The notes under the pieces are model-generated. The model searched no databases. It was not told where the DNA came from and was given only the letters and a program-made list of their open reading frames with translations. Positions 24,075-32,354 of a stretch of 32,481 nucleotides of DNA are shown here, piece after piece. The translations under genes were made by a program, and so were the position numbers. How positions within the stretch are numbered: the stretch's first letter is position 1; each line of letters opens with the position of its first letter. The DNA comes from an aff. Roholtiella sp. LEGE 12411. Lineage in GTDB: Bacteria > Cyanobacteriota > Cyanobacteriia > Cyanobacteriales > Nostocaceae. The stretch is from NCBI RefSeq assembly GCF_015206995.1, contig NZ_JADEXR010000058.1, positions 1 to 32,481 on the forward strand, in the 5' to 3' direction.

Positions 24075-25436
24075 TCAAGACTCCTGACTCAGGACTGTTT
24101 GAGTCAACCTTTGATAAATTGTCCCCAACGCATCAGCATCACCAACATTACCCGGAAACAGCACCACGGGCAAATTAGGAAACTGGGAATGATCAGATGG
24201 CGTCAGCACCATAGAACAACCAGCTAATATTTGACCGAGTAAGCGTGCGGAAGTTAAGGCAAGACCATTACTCAAGACATCATTTGAAGTAATGCCACCT
24301 TTGCTGATTAAGAATCCTATATCAGATGGTAAGCCGCGCACAATATCCATCAATAAACCTGAAACCTTTGCCCCAAAATCTAATCGTGTTTTGACATCTT
24401 TGAAAGACAATTCTTGGCGGCTAGTATAAATTACTGGTGTTTTGCCAGCAGCGTGTACCACCCTTGTGCTTTCCAGGATCTCGGTTAGCAGTGTAGCAGA
24501 TTGATTTGTCCCATCATCAAGTAATCGTGCTACATTCACTTCGATTCCCACGATTCCCTCGACTTGCAACAGTGCCGCTAACTGCTGAGTTGTTTTTTTC
24601 ACATGGGAACCAACTATGATTGCACCTGGTTTGCCTTGTCGTACATACTGTGCCATATTTTCGGCAGCAATAGGCTGAGGAGGTAAGGCTGCTAAAGCTG
24701 TTAAGATACTGGCAGCACTGCGAAACAGAAAGCGTTTACCTTGGCTTGCCGCAGCTAGTACGTCAACGGCAAAGCGATTAAGATCACTTTGAGTTTCACC
24801 ATCTACAACAGCGCACTTATTATCAGTAAGTTTCAGCAAGCGTTCCAGGCTACCAGCGCGAATGTCGGCCAGTAGAAACCTTTCTACAGCCTCTGCGCTA
24901 ATTTGTCCTTGAGTCTTTTCCTCTACGTACTTAGGCAAATAACTGTGGTGGTAGCCAAAGACCGAATCACGGGCGAACTCAGTTTCATGCACTGGTGTTG
25001 GTACACCATCAATAATCAAATAATGTATGCTGTCACGGGTGATACGCCCACCCTCTGTTTGAGAGGCTCCGCCAACAAAAAATGCTGGAACGAGAAAATG
25101 AGCATCAAATGGCCCAAGTTCTTGGGCGATCGCATCTGTTTCGATAGGGTAATGTCCCCGCAAAGTAGAATCAGAACGGCTGACAATCAGAAAATCGTCG
25201 ATTCCTTCAGTGCTTAAGGCGATTTTCAGGTTCTGGCAAACTTCTTTGGTAACAGATGCGGCTGACTCTGGAGGTAAAGATCTAGTATTAGTCAGCACAA
25301 AGAAGATTGGTGAGTCATCGCGTAAACCGATGCGTAAAGTATCTACATCCCACCGCATTAGCAGTAAGCAGCTGTGGACTGTTTGAGAACCAGTAGGGTC
25401 ATCATCCAAAACAATTATTTTTGGTTTGTTGCTCAT
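24075..25436 (-). CDS. Four-carbon acid sugar kinase family protein (DUF1537/OtnK-like)
   Basis: The 453-residue protein has both domains of the family. The N-terminal domain opens with IIVLDDDPTGSQTVHS (DDDPTG at 11-16) and contains SRSDSTLRGHYP near residue 110. The C-terminal nucleotide-binding domain contains KPGAIIVGSHVKKTTQQLA, the GGITSNDV loop and a closing LVVLFPGNVGD-type segment. Family members phosphorylate four-carbon acid sugars such as erythronate or threonate, or related acids. No aldolase, dehydrogenase or isomerase of such a pathway lies next to it, so the substrate is open. A 10-bp tandem duplication covers the start codon. It lies upstream of minC in the same direction, 136 bases away. 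Confidence 0.82.
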   Translation of the reverse strand: MSNKPKIIVLDDDPTGSQTVHSCLLLMRWDVDTLRIGLRDDSPIFFVLTNTRSLPPESAASVTKEVCQNLKIALSTEGIDDFLIVSRSDSTLRGHYPIETDAIAQELGPFDAHFLVPAFFVGGASQTEGGRITRDSIHYLIIDGVPTPVHETEFARDSVFGYHHSYLPKYVEEKTQGQISAEAVERFLLADIRAGSLERLLKLTDNKCAVVDGETQSDLNRFAVDVLAAASQGKRFLFRSAASILTALAALPPQPIAAENMAQYVRQGKPGAIIVGSHVKKTTQQLAALLQVEGIVGIEVNVARLLDDGTNQSATLLTEILESTRVVHAAGKTPVIYTSRQELSFKDVKTRLDFGAKVSGLLMDIVRGLPSDIGFLISKGGITSNDVLSNGLALTSARLLGQILAGCSMVLTPSDHSQFPNLPVVLFPGNVGDADALGTIYQRLTQTVLSQES

Positions 25437-25446
25437 TGTTGCTCAT
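25427..25446. repeat. 10-bp tandem duplication of the kinase start region
   Basis: TGTTGCTCAT is directly repeated (25427-25436 and 25437-25446). On the coding strand this gives ATGAGCAACA twice; the first ATG is out of frame with the kinase and only the second opens it. Confidence 0.8.
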
Positions 25447-25501
25447 TTAAGCCAATGGGGCGACTGTTTTTTGTGAAAGTTGAGCCACTGCGTTGGACAA
25501 A

Positions 25502-25541
25502 GAGAAGTCTGAGCGGAGGAAGCCTCCGATCTGAACTTCGG
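25502..25541 (+). repeat. Dispersed 40-bp repeat, copy 2, with hairpin
   Basis: This is the second copy of the repeat at 15591-15630 (31 of 40 identical). Here CGGAGG (25514-25519) and CCTCCG (25523-25528) form a perfect hairpin with a three-base loop, and GAAGT/ACTTC can extend it. It lies between the membrane protein gene and the kinase gene and may end the upstream transcript. Confidence 0.6.
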
Positions 25542-25619
25542 CGTCCAATTATAACTTCGGGTTTACCTCTTAGCATTCTTGCAGGGTAGCAAGTAGTGTC
25601 TGATTGGAGAAATTTCCAC

Positions 25620-26282
25620 TTAGACCTTCTGCAATTTTCTAATCTCTGTTTGCACATCGAGGGCAATTTGCAACGATTGATTTAGCAGTTGAGCGTATTC
25701 GCCTGCCTGACTACTAACTTCTAGGGCTTGCAAACTGGCTAAATTATTGACAAATAACTCTTGATTATTAGCAAGCAATTTTTTATTATCTCGCAAAATT
25801 CGTTCTGTTTTCAGCCCCCGTACTAAATCTTCTCTAATAAGTTGTAAGGCGGCGGTCACTTTGTTTCGGTCATTTATATTGCTTTGAGAGTTTCCTGATG
25901 CTGCCAATTGATCGTTAATATCTATGGCTTCAATCACAGTATGATATTTATCAACTTCATCTAAAAGTATTGTTAGTGCTTCAGGACAGGTCAACTGCCG
26001 CCAAAGCGATCGCCCAACTAATATTGGGATTGGCACTAAAATTAGTAAGAGAATTCCTAGTCGAATTGAAGAACCAATTGTTGGCAAAATAATAAATGCA
26101 TAAACAAAGCCAACAATTATTGGGGTTAGCGCCAACGTCACCAGAGCTTCACTAAGCAAAAACCCTAATCGCTTCTTACTATCTCGCAGAACAGAAGGTC
26201 GAAAAACGTCTTCTGGATCGAACCCAGTCAAACGTCTTAGTTCTCCCTTACTAATTTCCAAGCCTATTAAGTCCGGCTGCAC
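25620..26282 (-). CDS. Two-helix membrane protein with cytosolic helical tail, unknown function
   Basis: The 220-residue protein has a polar N-terminus (about 1-40), two membrane helices (about 45-67 and 72-92, LGILLLILVPIPILVG) and a long helical, partly coiled-coil tail of about 120 residues with many Leu and Asn. It resembles conserved cyanobacterial hypotheticals; I know no named family for it. The start is GTG at 26282 with GGAG nine bases upstream, a convincing ribosome site. Nothing in the context gives a role: it lies between gdhA and the DUF1537-type kinase, in the same direction, 140 bases after gdhA. Confidence 0.65.
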   Translation of the reverse strand: MQPDLIGLEISKGELRRLTGFDPEDVFRPSVLRDSKKRLGFLLSEALVTLALTPIIVGFVYAFIILPTIGSSIRLGILLLILVPIPILVGRSLWRQLTCPEALTILLDEVDKYHTVIEAIDINDQLAASGNSQSNINDRNKVTAALQLIREDLVRGLKTERILRDNKKLLANNQELFVNNLASLQALEVSSQAGEYAQLLNQSLQIALDVQTEIRKLQKV

Positions 26283-26422
26283 GGTTGCATACTCCTATGG
26301 AAGCCCAAGTTGCGTATTCATTTTAATCGGGTTAAGCAATTCCAGAAAGAGCACAGAGCGATCGCCAAACAAAAAGAGGCAGATAATTGATCTACCTCGT
26401 AAATTAAAGAGTATAGAAACAA

Positions 26423-27712
26423 TCAAGGATAAAGGCCCCTATCAGTCAGCGCCTGCGCTACACGACCTACACCCAAGGTATAAGCTGCCAACCGTAGAGG
26501 AACTTGGCGCACCTCTGATTGTTGAACTACTCGGCGGTAAGCTTTTACCATCAAATGTTCCATTTCGCTGTTGACGCGTTCTTCATCCCAAAATAGGTAA
26601 GAAAGACCCTGCACCCATTCTAGATAACTCACCACCACACCACCAGCATTGGCCAAGATATCAGGTAATACAGTCACACCCCGCGCCGTTAGTAACTGGT
26701 TAGCTTCCAGAGTAACTGGGCCATTAGCTGCTTCTGCGATGATCTGCGCTTGTACCTGATTCACATTTTCTCCTGTAATCTGGTTTTCCAAAGCTGCTGG
26801 TATTAAAACATCGCAAGGTAAAGTTAGTAAATCTGCATTACTAATTGATACCGCTTGGGGAAAGCCTACAACACTTTTGCGGTTTTCAGCAGCGTAAGCT
26901 TTCAATGCTGGAATATCAAGACCGTCTTGGCAAAAGACACCACCTGCACCCGTCGAGACAGCGATAATTTTTGCTCCAGCTTGGTATAGCAATTCTGCTG
27001 CGGCACTACCGACATTACCAAAACCCTGAATAGCCACTCGCACTCCCACCAAGGAGCTTCCTCGATCTGCCAGTGCCTCACGTATAATAATCATCACACC
27101 GCGTCCAGTTGCCATTTCCCGTCCCCGCGAACCACCGATAGAAAGTGGCTTCCCAGTCACAACCCCTGGCACGGCATGACCAACATTTACTGAGTAAGTA
27201 TCCATCATCCAAGCCATCTCACGGGCAGAAGTGCCCATGTCTGGTGCGGGAATATCTACTGAAGGGCCAATATCTTTAATTAATTCACTGATATAACGAC
27301 GACTGATCCGCTCTAATTCGCCGACGCTGTAGCTTTTCGGATCTATGGAAATACCTCCCTTAGCGCCACCGTAAGGAATACCTAACAGGGAGCATTTCCA
27401 AGTCATCAACATTGCTAGGGCTGACACTTCCCGCAGGGTTACAGCGGGGTGGTAACGAATCCCTCCTTTGTAGGGGCCTAAAACATCGGCGTGCTGCACT
27501 CGGTGTCCAGCGAAAACCCGTACTTCACCATTATCTAGTTTTACAGGAATGGAAACTGTAACGACTTTGCGCGGGTGGCTGAGGATTTCCACCAACCCTT
27601 GATCTAATCTTAATTCCTTGGCTGCCGCCTCTAGATAGCTACAGGCTTGATCAAATGGACAAATGTGTGCTGGAGAGGTGGCTTCCAGTGGCAACAAAGA
27701 TGTTAGATTCAT
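26423..27712 (-). CDS. gdhA: Glutamate dehydrogenase
   Basis: This 429-residue enzyme interconverts 2-oxoglutarate plus ammonium and glutamate with NAD(P)H. The substrate domain shows GPYKGGIRYHP (K82), MTWKCSLLGIPYGGAKGGI with catalytic K118, and IPAPDMGT with D158. The nucleotide domain has the Rossmann fingerprint QGFGNVG (229-235). The segment NAGGVVVSYLEWVQ has the Ser typical of glutamate rather than leucine/valine enzymes. The coenzyme cannot be fixed by eye. The ATG at 27712 gives the usual N-terminus. A perfect GTAN8TAC motif 91 bases upstream suggests control by the nitrogen regulator NtcA. In cyanobacteria GDH supports the main GS/GOGAT route. Confidence 0.94.
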   Translation of the reverse strand: MNLTSLLPLEATSPAHICPFDQACSYLEAAAKELRLDQGLVEILSHPRKVVTVSIPVKLDNGEVRVFAGHRVQHADVLGPYKGGIRYHPAVTLREVSALAMLMTWKCSLLGIPYGGAKGGISIDPKSYSVGELERISRRYISELIKDIGPSVDIPAPDMGTSAREMAWMMDTYSVNVGHAVPGVVTGKPLSIGGSRGREMATGRGVMIIIREALADRGSSLVGVRVAIQGFGNVGSAAAELLYQAGAKIIAVSTGAGGVFCQDGLDIPALKAYAAENRKSVVGFPQAVSISNADLLTLPCDVLIPAALENQITGENVNQVQAQIIAEAANGPVTLEANQLLTARGVTVLPDILANAGGVVVSYLEWVQGLSYLFWDEERVNSEMEHLMVKAYRRVVQQSEVRQVPLRLAAYTLGVGRVAQALTDRGLYP

Positions 27713-27802
27713 ATAATTTTCTTCTAATCGCGCTTTTTCGCGAACCGGATATATATGACTATATGCCTAGCTTATCCTTTTTTTTGAAGAAAGGAATTTT
27801 TT

Positions 27803-27816
27803 GTAGTTCCTGTTAC
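27803..27816 (-). promoter_or_regulatory. Candidate NtcA-binding site upstream of gdhA
   Basis: GTAGTTCCTGTTAC fits the NtcA consensus GTAN8TAC exactly, centred about 98 bases before the gdhA start. On the minus strand a TAN3T box (TAAGCT) follows after 28 bases instead of the usual 22-23, so it is not a textbook class II site. Confidence 0.4.
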
Positions 27817-27903
27817 ATTTTAATTTTCATTTTATGATATGTGTGATCAACACTGAAAAGACCCATCTGTGTTCATTGGCGATCGCTTCGCTAAGCAAGG
27901 GAT

Positions 27904-29403
27904 CTAGTTAGGTACAAAAACTTCAGAAGTAAAGTTCCCATGTAAACCATAGGGAACATGATGTTTGAGATGCAGCCGTGCTATCGGGCTTTTGTGGAAA
28001 TTACCAGCATCTAAAATCATCACATCTGAGCGGTGATGAGCAGCATCATAAACCAAAGCCAGCACCCAACCATCATCTTCTTTTTCAGAACCTGGGCGAG
28101 GGACAAAAATCGGCTCACCCATAAAACCACGAGGTGCAGCACTCCAAAGTTGTCTTTCTCCAGACTCTAAATCAATTTTTAGCAATGCTTGCAACGGAGC
28201 ATTACCAGTCTCTGCATGAGTTGCGCCTATGTATAAGTATTGATAAGGACGACCCACATTAGCTGGATTAATACTAGGAAACTCACAACAGCGACTTTCA
28301 ATCAACTTCTGTTGCACCGTGCCATCTTTGAGATTGAGACAAAACCGCCAAAGTTTTCCAGGGGACTGTGCCTCAAAATCGACTCTCCGAAAATCGCTTT
28401 CGGGTTCTACTTCTGGTAAGGATTCGTAGCAAATGGAGTCAATTAAGACTTCATCCCCCATCTCAAAAGCATTAACGTGATGGAAAACGAAACCAGACTG
28501 AGTTTCTAAAATTTTTACCTCACTTTGCCCTTTTTTGGGAGTGCGAGGAATAACTATAATGCGAGTTGGTTGGTTGGGCTCAAACTTGATACATTGCCCT
28601 GCTGCTCGTATTCCCAAAGCCAGAGGTATAGGGTTAAAGGTGACAGGATTTTGAAAGAAGATGCAGTAATTGGGAGTAATGACAAAATCGTGAATAAAAC
28701 AAAAACCCGGAACACTATGAGCGTGCTTCTTAATAATTTCACCCGCTGGATTTAACTCGAAAATAGTAATTGTTGTGGATAGTCCAGGCTTAATAGAGAA
28801 ATTTACCAGGCAAGGTGCATTCCTATCTTGTTCGCAACTGGGATCTAAGCGCGGATGAGCGCTAAAAGCTTCACTTGTTGACAAAACATTATTGAAATAT
28901 TCTCTACCCAAAGTTTCCAGAGTGTAAGGGTTGAGATGATGTGGTTCAGCAGCTTCCCATAGTGCCAAAAGTTTCCCACCCCAATAGATAACGTTGGTAT
29001 TAGCAATATTTTTGATTTTGAAGTCGAAGATATTAGCTAGCCAACCACCAGGTTTTTGTGTACCAAAGACACCGCGATAGAGAATTTTTCCAGCTTCTTT
29101 CTCTGCTAAATAGCCTTCAGTGCGGACAAAACGGTTGCGGAAATGAGCGCGACTATTGGTAAAGGTAATGCGGCTAATCATGCCATCACCATCAAAAGGA
29201 TGATGAATGCTTTGTCCGTTGATATCTAGCAAACCGGGGCCATTTCTAAACAACGTACCTTGCAATTCTGGAGGAATTTGTCCTTCAATATCATCAATCC
29301 AATAATCAAACTCTTGATTTAGAGATTGATATCCTTTTTGCCAGTCGCTACGAGTGTAGGATTTTTCTGTAATTGAGCTTTGTTGAATTTTCAAATTCTG
29401 CAT
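27904..29403 (-). CDS. Carotenoid cleavage oxygenase (RPE65 family)
   Basis: This 499-residue non-heme iron enzyme should form a seven-bladed propeller and cleave double bonds of carotenoids or apocarotenoids with O2. The four iron-binding histidines are visible: H183 (SAHPRLDP), H238 (FIHDFVITP), H308 or H309 (FVFHHVNAFE) and H488 (PYGLHGNF). Further family features are PPELQGTLFRNGPGLL near residue 44 and HPFDGDGMI near 68. Regioselectivity cannot be told from sequence alone; Nostoc-type genomes carry several such enzymes. The ATG at 29403 has no strong ribosome site. The gene follows the BT1 transporter in the same direction by 149 bases and may share its transcript. Confidence 0.9.
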   Translation of the reverse strand: MQNLKIQQSSITEKSYTRSDWQKGYQSLNQEFDYWIDDIEGQIPPELQGTLFRNGPGLLDINGQSIHHPFDGDGMISRITFTNSRAHFRNRFVRTEGYLAEKEAGKILYRGVFGTQKPGGWLANIFDFKIKNIANTNVIYWGGKLLALWEAAEPHHLNPYTLETLGREYFNNVLSTSEAFSAHPRLDPSCEQDRNAPCLVNFSIKPGLSTTITIFELNPAGEIIKKHAHSVPGFCFIHDFVITPNYCIFFQNPVTFNPIPLALGIRAAGQCIKFEPNQPTRIIVIPRTPKKGQSEVKILETQSGFVFHHVNAFEMGDEVLIDSICYESLPEVEPESDFRRVDFEAQSPGKLWRFCLNLKDGTVQQKLIESRCCEFPSINPANVGRPYQYLYIGATHAETGNAPLQALLKIDLESGERQLWSAAPRGFMGEPIFVPRPGSEKEDDGWVLALVYDAAHHRSDVMILDAGNFHKSPIARLHLKHHVPYGLHGNFTSEVFVPN

Positions 29404-29552
29404 ATACTTTGTTTTTGATTGTTACCCTGCGCCAACATTTTTAGGCAACAGAAGAATCTGTTTGCAGTGTTGTGTGAGAGTATTTAATGAACTACTCAAC
29501 TGCTTTTAAATCTGGTTATTTTACCATCAATCAAATCAGGCAAAAACGCTGA

Positions 29553-30920
29553 TTAACCATTTTTGACTGAGGCAGGTTGCAAAGTCAGTGTTTCAGTTTG
29601 CTCCTCAGCAGCAGGTAGCCAATTGAGGAATGGTAGGGGTAACAGGGTACTGAAGTTAGTAATCACCACCAACAGCCAAAGCGACTCAAAGTTAGTTGAA
29701 GTGATTCCTAGCCAATTCATGATTAATGCCCCAGATGCATGGGAAACCAGTCCTGCTGAATTAAATATCGACATTAACAAAGCAAATAATGTCGCTTCCA
29801 CGCCAAGGGGACAAAGCCTCGCTGCTAAAACCATCACTGGCATAAAGGCGATTTTCCCCATCACGGAAAGAATAAGACTATCACCCAAACTAAACCAGTG
29901 GTCATCTATACCTAGAAGCCGATTTGTGTGAGTCACTAATATCAGCGTCGTCATTCCCAAAGTGGCTGAAAGAAAGGTACTCCAACCAAAAATCACGCGA
30001 AAAGGAATGCTTTTAAGAAAACGTTGAAAAATCCAAACCCCAACTAAAGACGCAACACTTGTCAATAAATGCACTCGCCCCAAAAATTCTGGTTTAAAGT
30101 GTAGTTCGTTGGTGGAGAAGAAGAAAAAGGCTGAGTCAGCACTTGGGGTGGCTTGCCAAATAAAAATAAACGCTGTTGGTAGCCAAATTGCTTTTTGAGT
30201 AAAGGCTTCGCGTAGTTGCCTTACTTGATGCTTAATTGTTAGAAAGTTTTCGTGATTACTCTGTTTGGCATCTTTGCTAATGGGAGTCTCGGCAATTAAC
30301 CAAGCTACAACTGAGAGCAGAAGAGGGAACAAAGCGGTAATCCAAAAGACAGTGTAGGTAGTGAAATGCTCTAAGAGCATACCGCTAAAGTAAGCTGTTA
30401 TCAAACCTCCAACTGCGGAAGCGCCCCAGCACAGGGATTGTAGAGAACCTGCATCCGCTTGAGATTCAGATCTTGCTCGTTCGACAACCAGCGAGTCAAC
30501 TATCACGTCACTAACAGCAACAGAGAGAGAACTCAGGAAGATCGCCACTGTCGCCGCCCAGCTTGTATGAACTATTGTCGCGAGGCTCACCCAAGCAGCA
30601 GCTCCCAATATTCCGGATAAAACCAAGTAAGGACGCCTACGATAGCCAAATATAGGAAAGCCATCGGAGACAAAACCAAACACAGGCTTGATCATCCAAG
30701 GTAGGGCGACAATTCCCAATAATACTGACATCTGAGGCGGACTTAGCAGCAGTTCATCTTTGAGGAAAAAACTCACGGCTAGACGCGCCAGCCCTAAAAT
30801 TCCTTGGACAAAGTAGACAGTAAGAATTGCAATTAACTCGGCATTGGGTTCATGACCCAAGAAAATTTTTTCTTTTACTGAGTCTTTGACCTTGGACAAG
30901 CCAGAGGAGTGAATCAGCAT
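29553..30920 (-). CDS. BT1-family (folate/biopterin-type) transporter
   Basis: The 455-residue membrane protein has about twelve helices and the hallmarks of the BT1/FBT branch of the major facilitator superfamily: ELIAILTVYFVQGILGLARL, the LPWMIKPVFGFVSDGFPIFG loop, GYRRRPYL and the DVIVDSLVVERAR segment. Characterised members carry folates or pterins in trypanosomatids, Synechocystis and plastids, but the cargo of this protein is not certain. It lies in the plasma or thylakoid envelope membrane. The ATG at 30920 is followed by a 30-residue cytosolic N-terminus. It sits between the ketoacyl synthase (137 bases) and the carotenoid oxygenase (149 bases), all leftward; a shared lipid-like cargo would be speculation. 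Confidence 0.88.
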   Translation of the reverse strand: MLIHSSGLSKVKDSVKEKIFLGHEPNAELIAILTVYFVQGILGLARLAVSFFLKDELLLSPPQMSVLLGIVALPWMIKPVFGFVSDGFPIFGYRRRPYLVLSGILGAAAWVSLATIVHTSWAATVAIFLSSLSVAVSDVIVDSLVVERARSESQADAGSLQSLCWGASAVGGLITAYFSGMLLEHFTTYTVFWITALFPLLLSVVAWLIAETPISKDAKQSNHENFLTIKHQVRQLREAFTQKAIWLPTAFIFIWQATPSADSAFFFFSTNELHFKPEFLGRVHLLTSVASLVGVWIFQRFLKSIPFRVIFGWSTFLSATLGMTTLILVTHTNRLLGIDDHWFSLGDSLILSVMGKIAFMPVMVLAARLCPLGVEATLFALLMSIFNSAGLVSHASGALIMNWLGITSTNFESLWLLVVITNFSTLLPLPFLNWLPAAEEQTETLTLQPASVKNG

Positions 30921-31057
30921 TTGATGAATATTCTTGAAGTTTTATCCATTTTTATATCATATCGATTTCTCAAAGTGTGGGTTGCTAGCAGACTGAATAT
31001 ATCCCTGGCAAAATAGATTATTTAACCTAAATGAACAAAATCTTCCCAAAAGCTGGC

Positions 31058-32320
31058 TTAGATTTTCCACTCAGCATCCAGATCTGAGTTATGTAACGCT
31101 ATTACCGCATTCTGTCCACCAAAGCCAAAGCTGAAACATAATACACGCTGAATTTTACTTAGACGTGCCTCTTTTACTAGGTTTAAATCAAACTCTGATT
31201 CTTGCAATCCTACACAAGGCGGTAGAATTTGATGCTTCAACGCCATGAGAGAAAAAGCTACTCCCAAAGCTCCTGATGCGCCTAGGGTATGACCTGAGCT
31301 TCCTTTTGTGGAACTAACTGCCACTCTTTGAGAAAACAAATACTGGATCACTTTGCTCTCTATGTAGTCATTTAGCTGCGTAGCTGTACCATGAGCATGA
31401 ATGTAATCAATGTCGGTTGGTGTCAAGCCGCTACGTTTTAGACATTGCTTGATAGATGCGATCGCACTTTTACCCTCAGGTTCTGGTGAATTAGCGTGAT
31501 ACGCATCGTTTGTTAAGCCAAAACCAACAATTTCACCATACACTCTTGCCTGACGCTGTTTTGCTAACTCTGCTGATTCTAGGACAAACACAGCTCCACC
31601 TTCACCTAAAACTAAACCTTCCCGGTGCAAATCAAAGGGATAAGCCCCAGTTTTCGCTAAAGCACCCATTTGCTGAAACCCTGCTAAAGATAGGGGTGTA
31701 ATCGGTGCTTCCACTGCCCCAGCGAGTGCCTGTTGACATTGCCCAGTTTGTATAAGTAAAGCTGCTTGAGCGATCGCCCAAATACCAGTAGCACAAGCTG
31801 CCATTGGTGCTAAAACTATCCCAGATGCTCCAATTTGTCGCGCAGATGCGATCGCATTCATCTGAGGTAAGGTGTCTAACCAATTTTCTAAACACACTCC
31901 CTGGTTACAAGAGGAGGGGGGGAAAGCAAGAGGGGGGGACAAGATGAATTGTTCACTTATTTTCCTGATTCCTTCACTCCTCCACTCCCCCATTCCTCCA
32001 CTCCTTTGCTCTATTTGCTGTCGCGCTAGCAACTCCCAAGATGATTGATGAGAGCGACTTGATCCGATGACTACAGCACAATCAGGTAAAGGTGGAACCA
32101 ACCGAGCATCTTGCAAAGCAGATGCAACAACCATCTGAGTCAATATTTTCAATTGGGCTGGTTGTTGACCAATCAACCCTAAAGGAAGCGGTTCGAGTTC
32201 TGGAAATGGTTGATGCAACCGAATTCCAGATTTACTTGCTAGCAATTTTTGCCAGCTATCATCTAAACTTCCACCCAAGGCAGAAACTAGACCTATGCCA
32301 GTGACAACAACCTTTACCAA
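31058..32320 (-). CDS. Beta-ketoacyl-ACP synthase II-like enzyme with repeat-derived insert
   Basis: This 420-residue thiolase-fold condensing enzyme has the full active site: Cys176 (APMAACATGIW), His310 (YIHAHGTATQLND), Lys339 (SSTKGSSGH) and His344, plus CFSFGFGGQNA near the C-terminus. It condenses acyl chains with malonyl-ACP in fatty-acid or polyketide-like synthesis; the chain specificity is not evident. Residues about 104-140 form an odd insert rich in Ser, Gly, Pro and Arg, encoded by purine/pyrimidine-biased repeat DNA with two seven-C tracts. The start appears to be TTG at 32320 giving VKVVVTGIGLVSALG; no ATG or Shine-Dalgarno is present. The upstream tnpB-type element ends only about 35 bases away. 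It differs from a standard fabF by its insert. Confidence 0.88.
   Translation of the reverse strand: MVKVVVTGIGLVSALGGSLDDSWQKLLASKSGIRLHQPFPELEPLPLGLIGQQPAQLKILTQMVVASALQDARLVPPLPDCAVVIGSSRSHQSSWELLARQQIEQRSGGMGEWRSEGIRKISEQFILSPPLAFPPSSCNQGVCLENWLDTLPQMNAIASARQIGASGIVLAPMAACATGIWAIAQAALLIQTGQCQQALAGAVEAPITPLSLAGFQQMGALAKTGAYPFDLHREGLVLGEGGAVFVLESAELAKQRQARVYGEIVGFGLTNDAYHANSPEPEGKSAIASIKQCLKRSGLTPTDIDYIHAHGTATQLNDYIESKVIQYLFSQRVAVSSTKGSSGHTLGASGALGVAFSLMALKHQILPPCVGLQESEFDLNLVKEARLSKIQRVLCFSFGFGGQNAVIALHNSDLDAEWKI
31911..32005. repeat. Purine/pyrimidine-asymmetric repeat DNA inside the ketoacyl synthase gene
   Basis: On the plus strand 31911-31940 is almost pure purine with two G7 runs (31916-31922 and 31932-31938). 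From about 31970 to 32005 it is pyrimidine-rich, with TCCTCCACTCC twice. The two halves are partly complementary. Such DNA usually sits between genes in these genomes, but here it is translated in frame. Confidence 0.7.
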
Positions 32321-32354
32321 TTTGTAAATTAGAAATAGGAGAAAAGAGCTAGGA

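Noticed and set aside
25433-25666. 77-codon minus ORF upstream of the kinase gene
   Set aside because: It crosses the dispersed hairpin repeat and overlaps the 3' end of the membrane protein gene in another frame.
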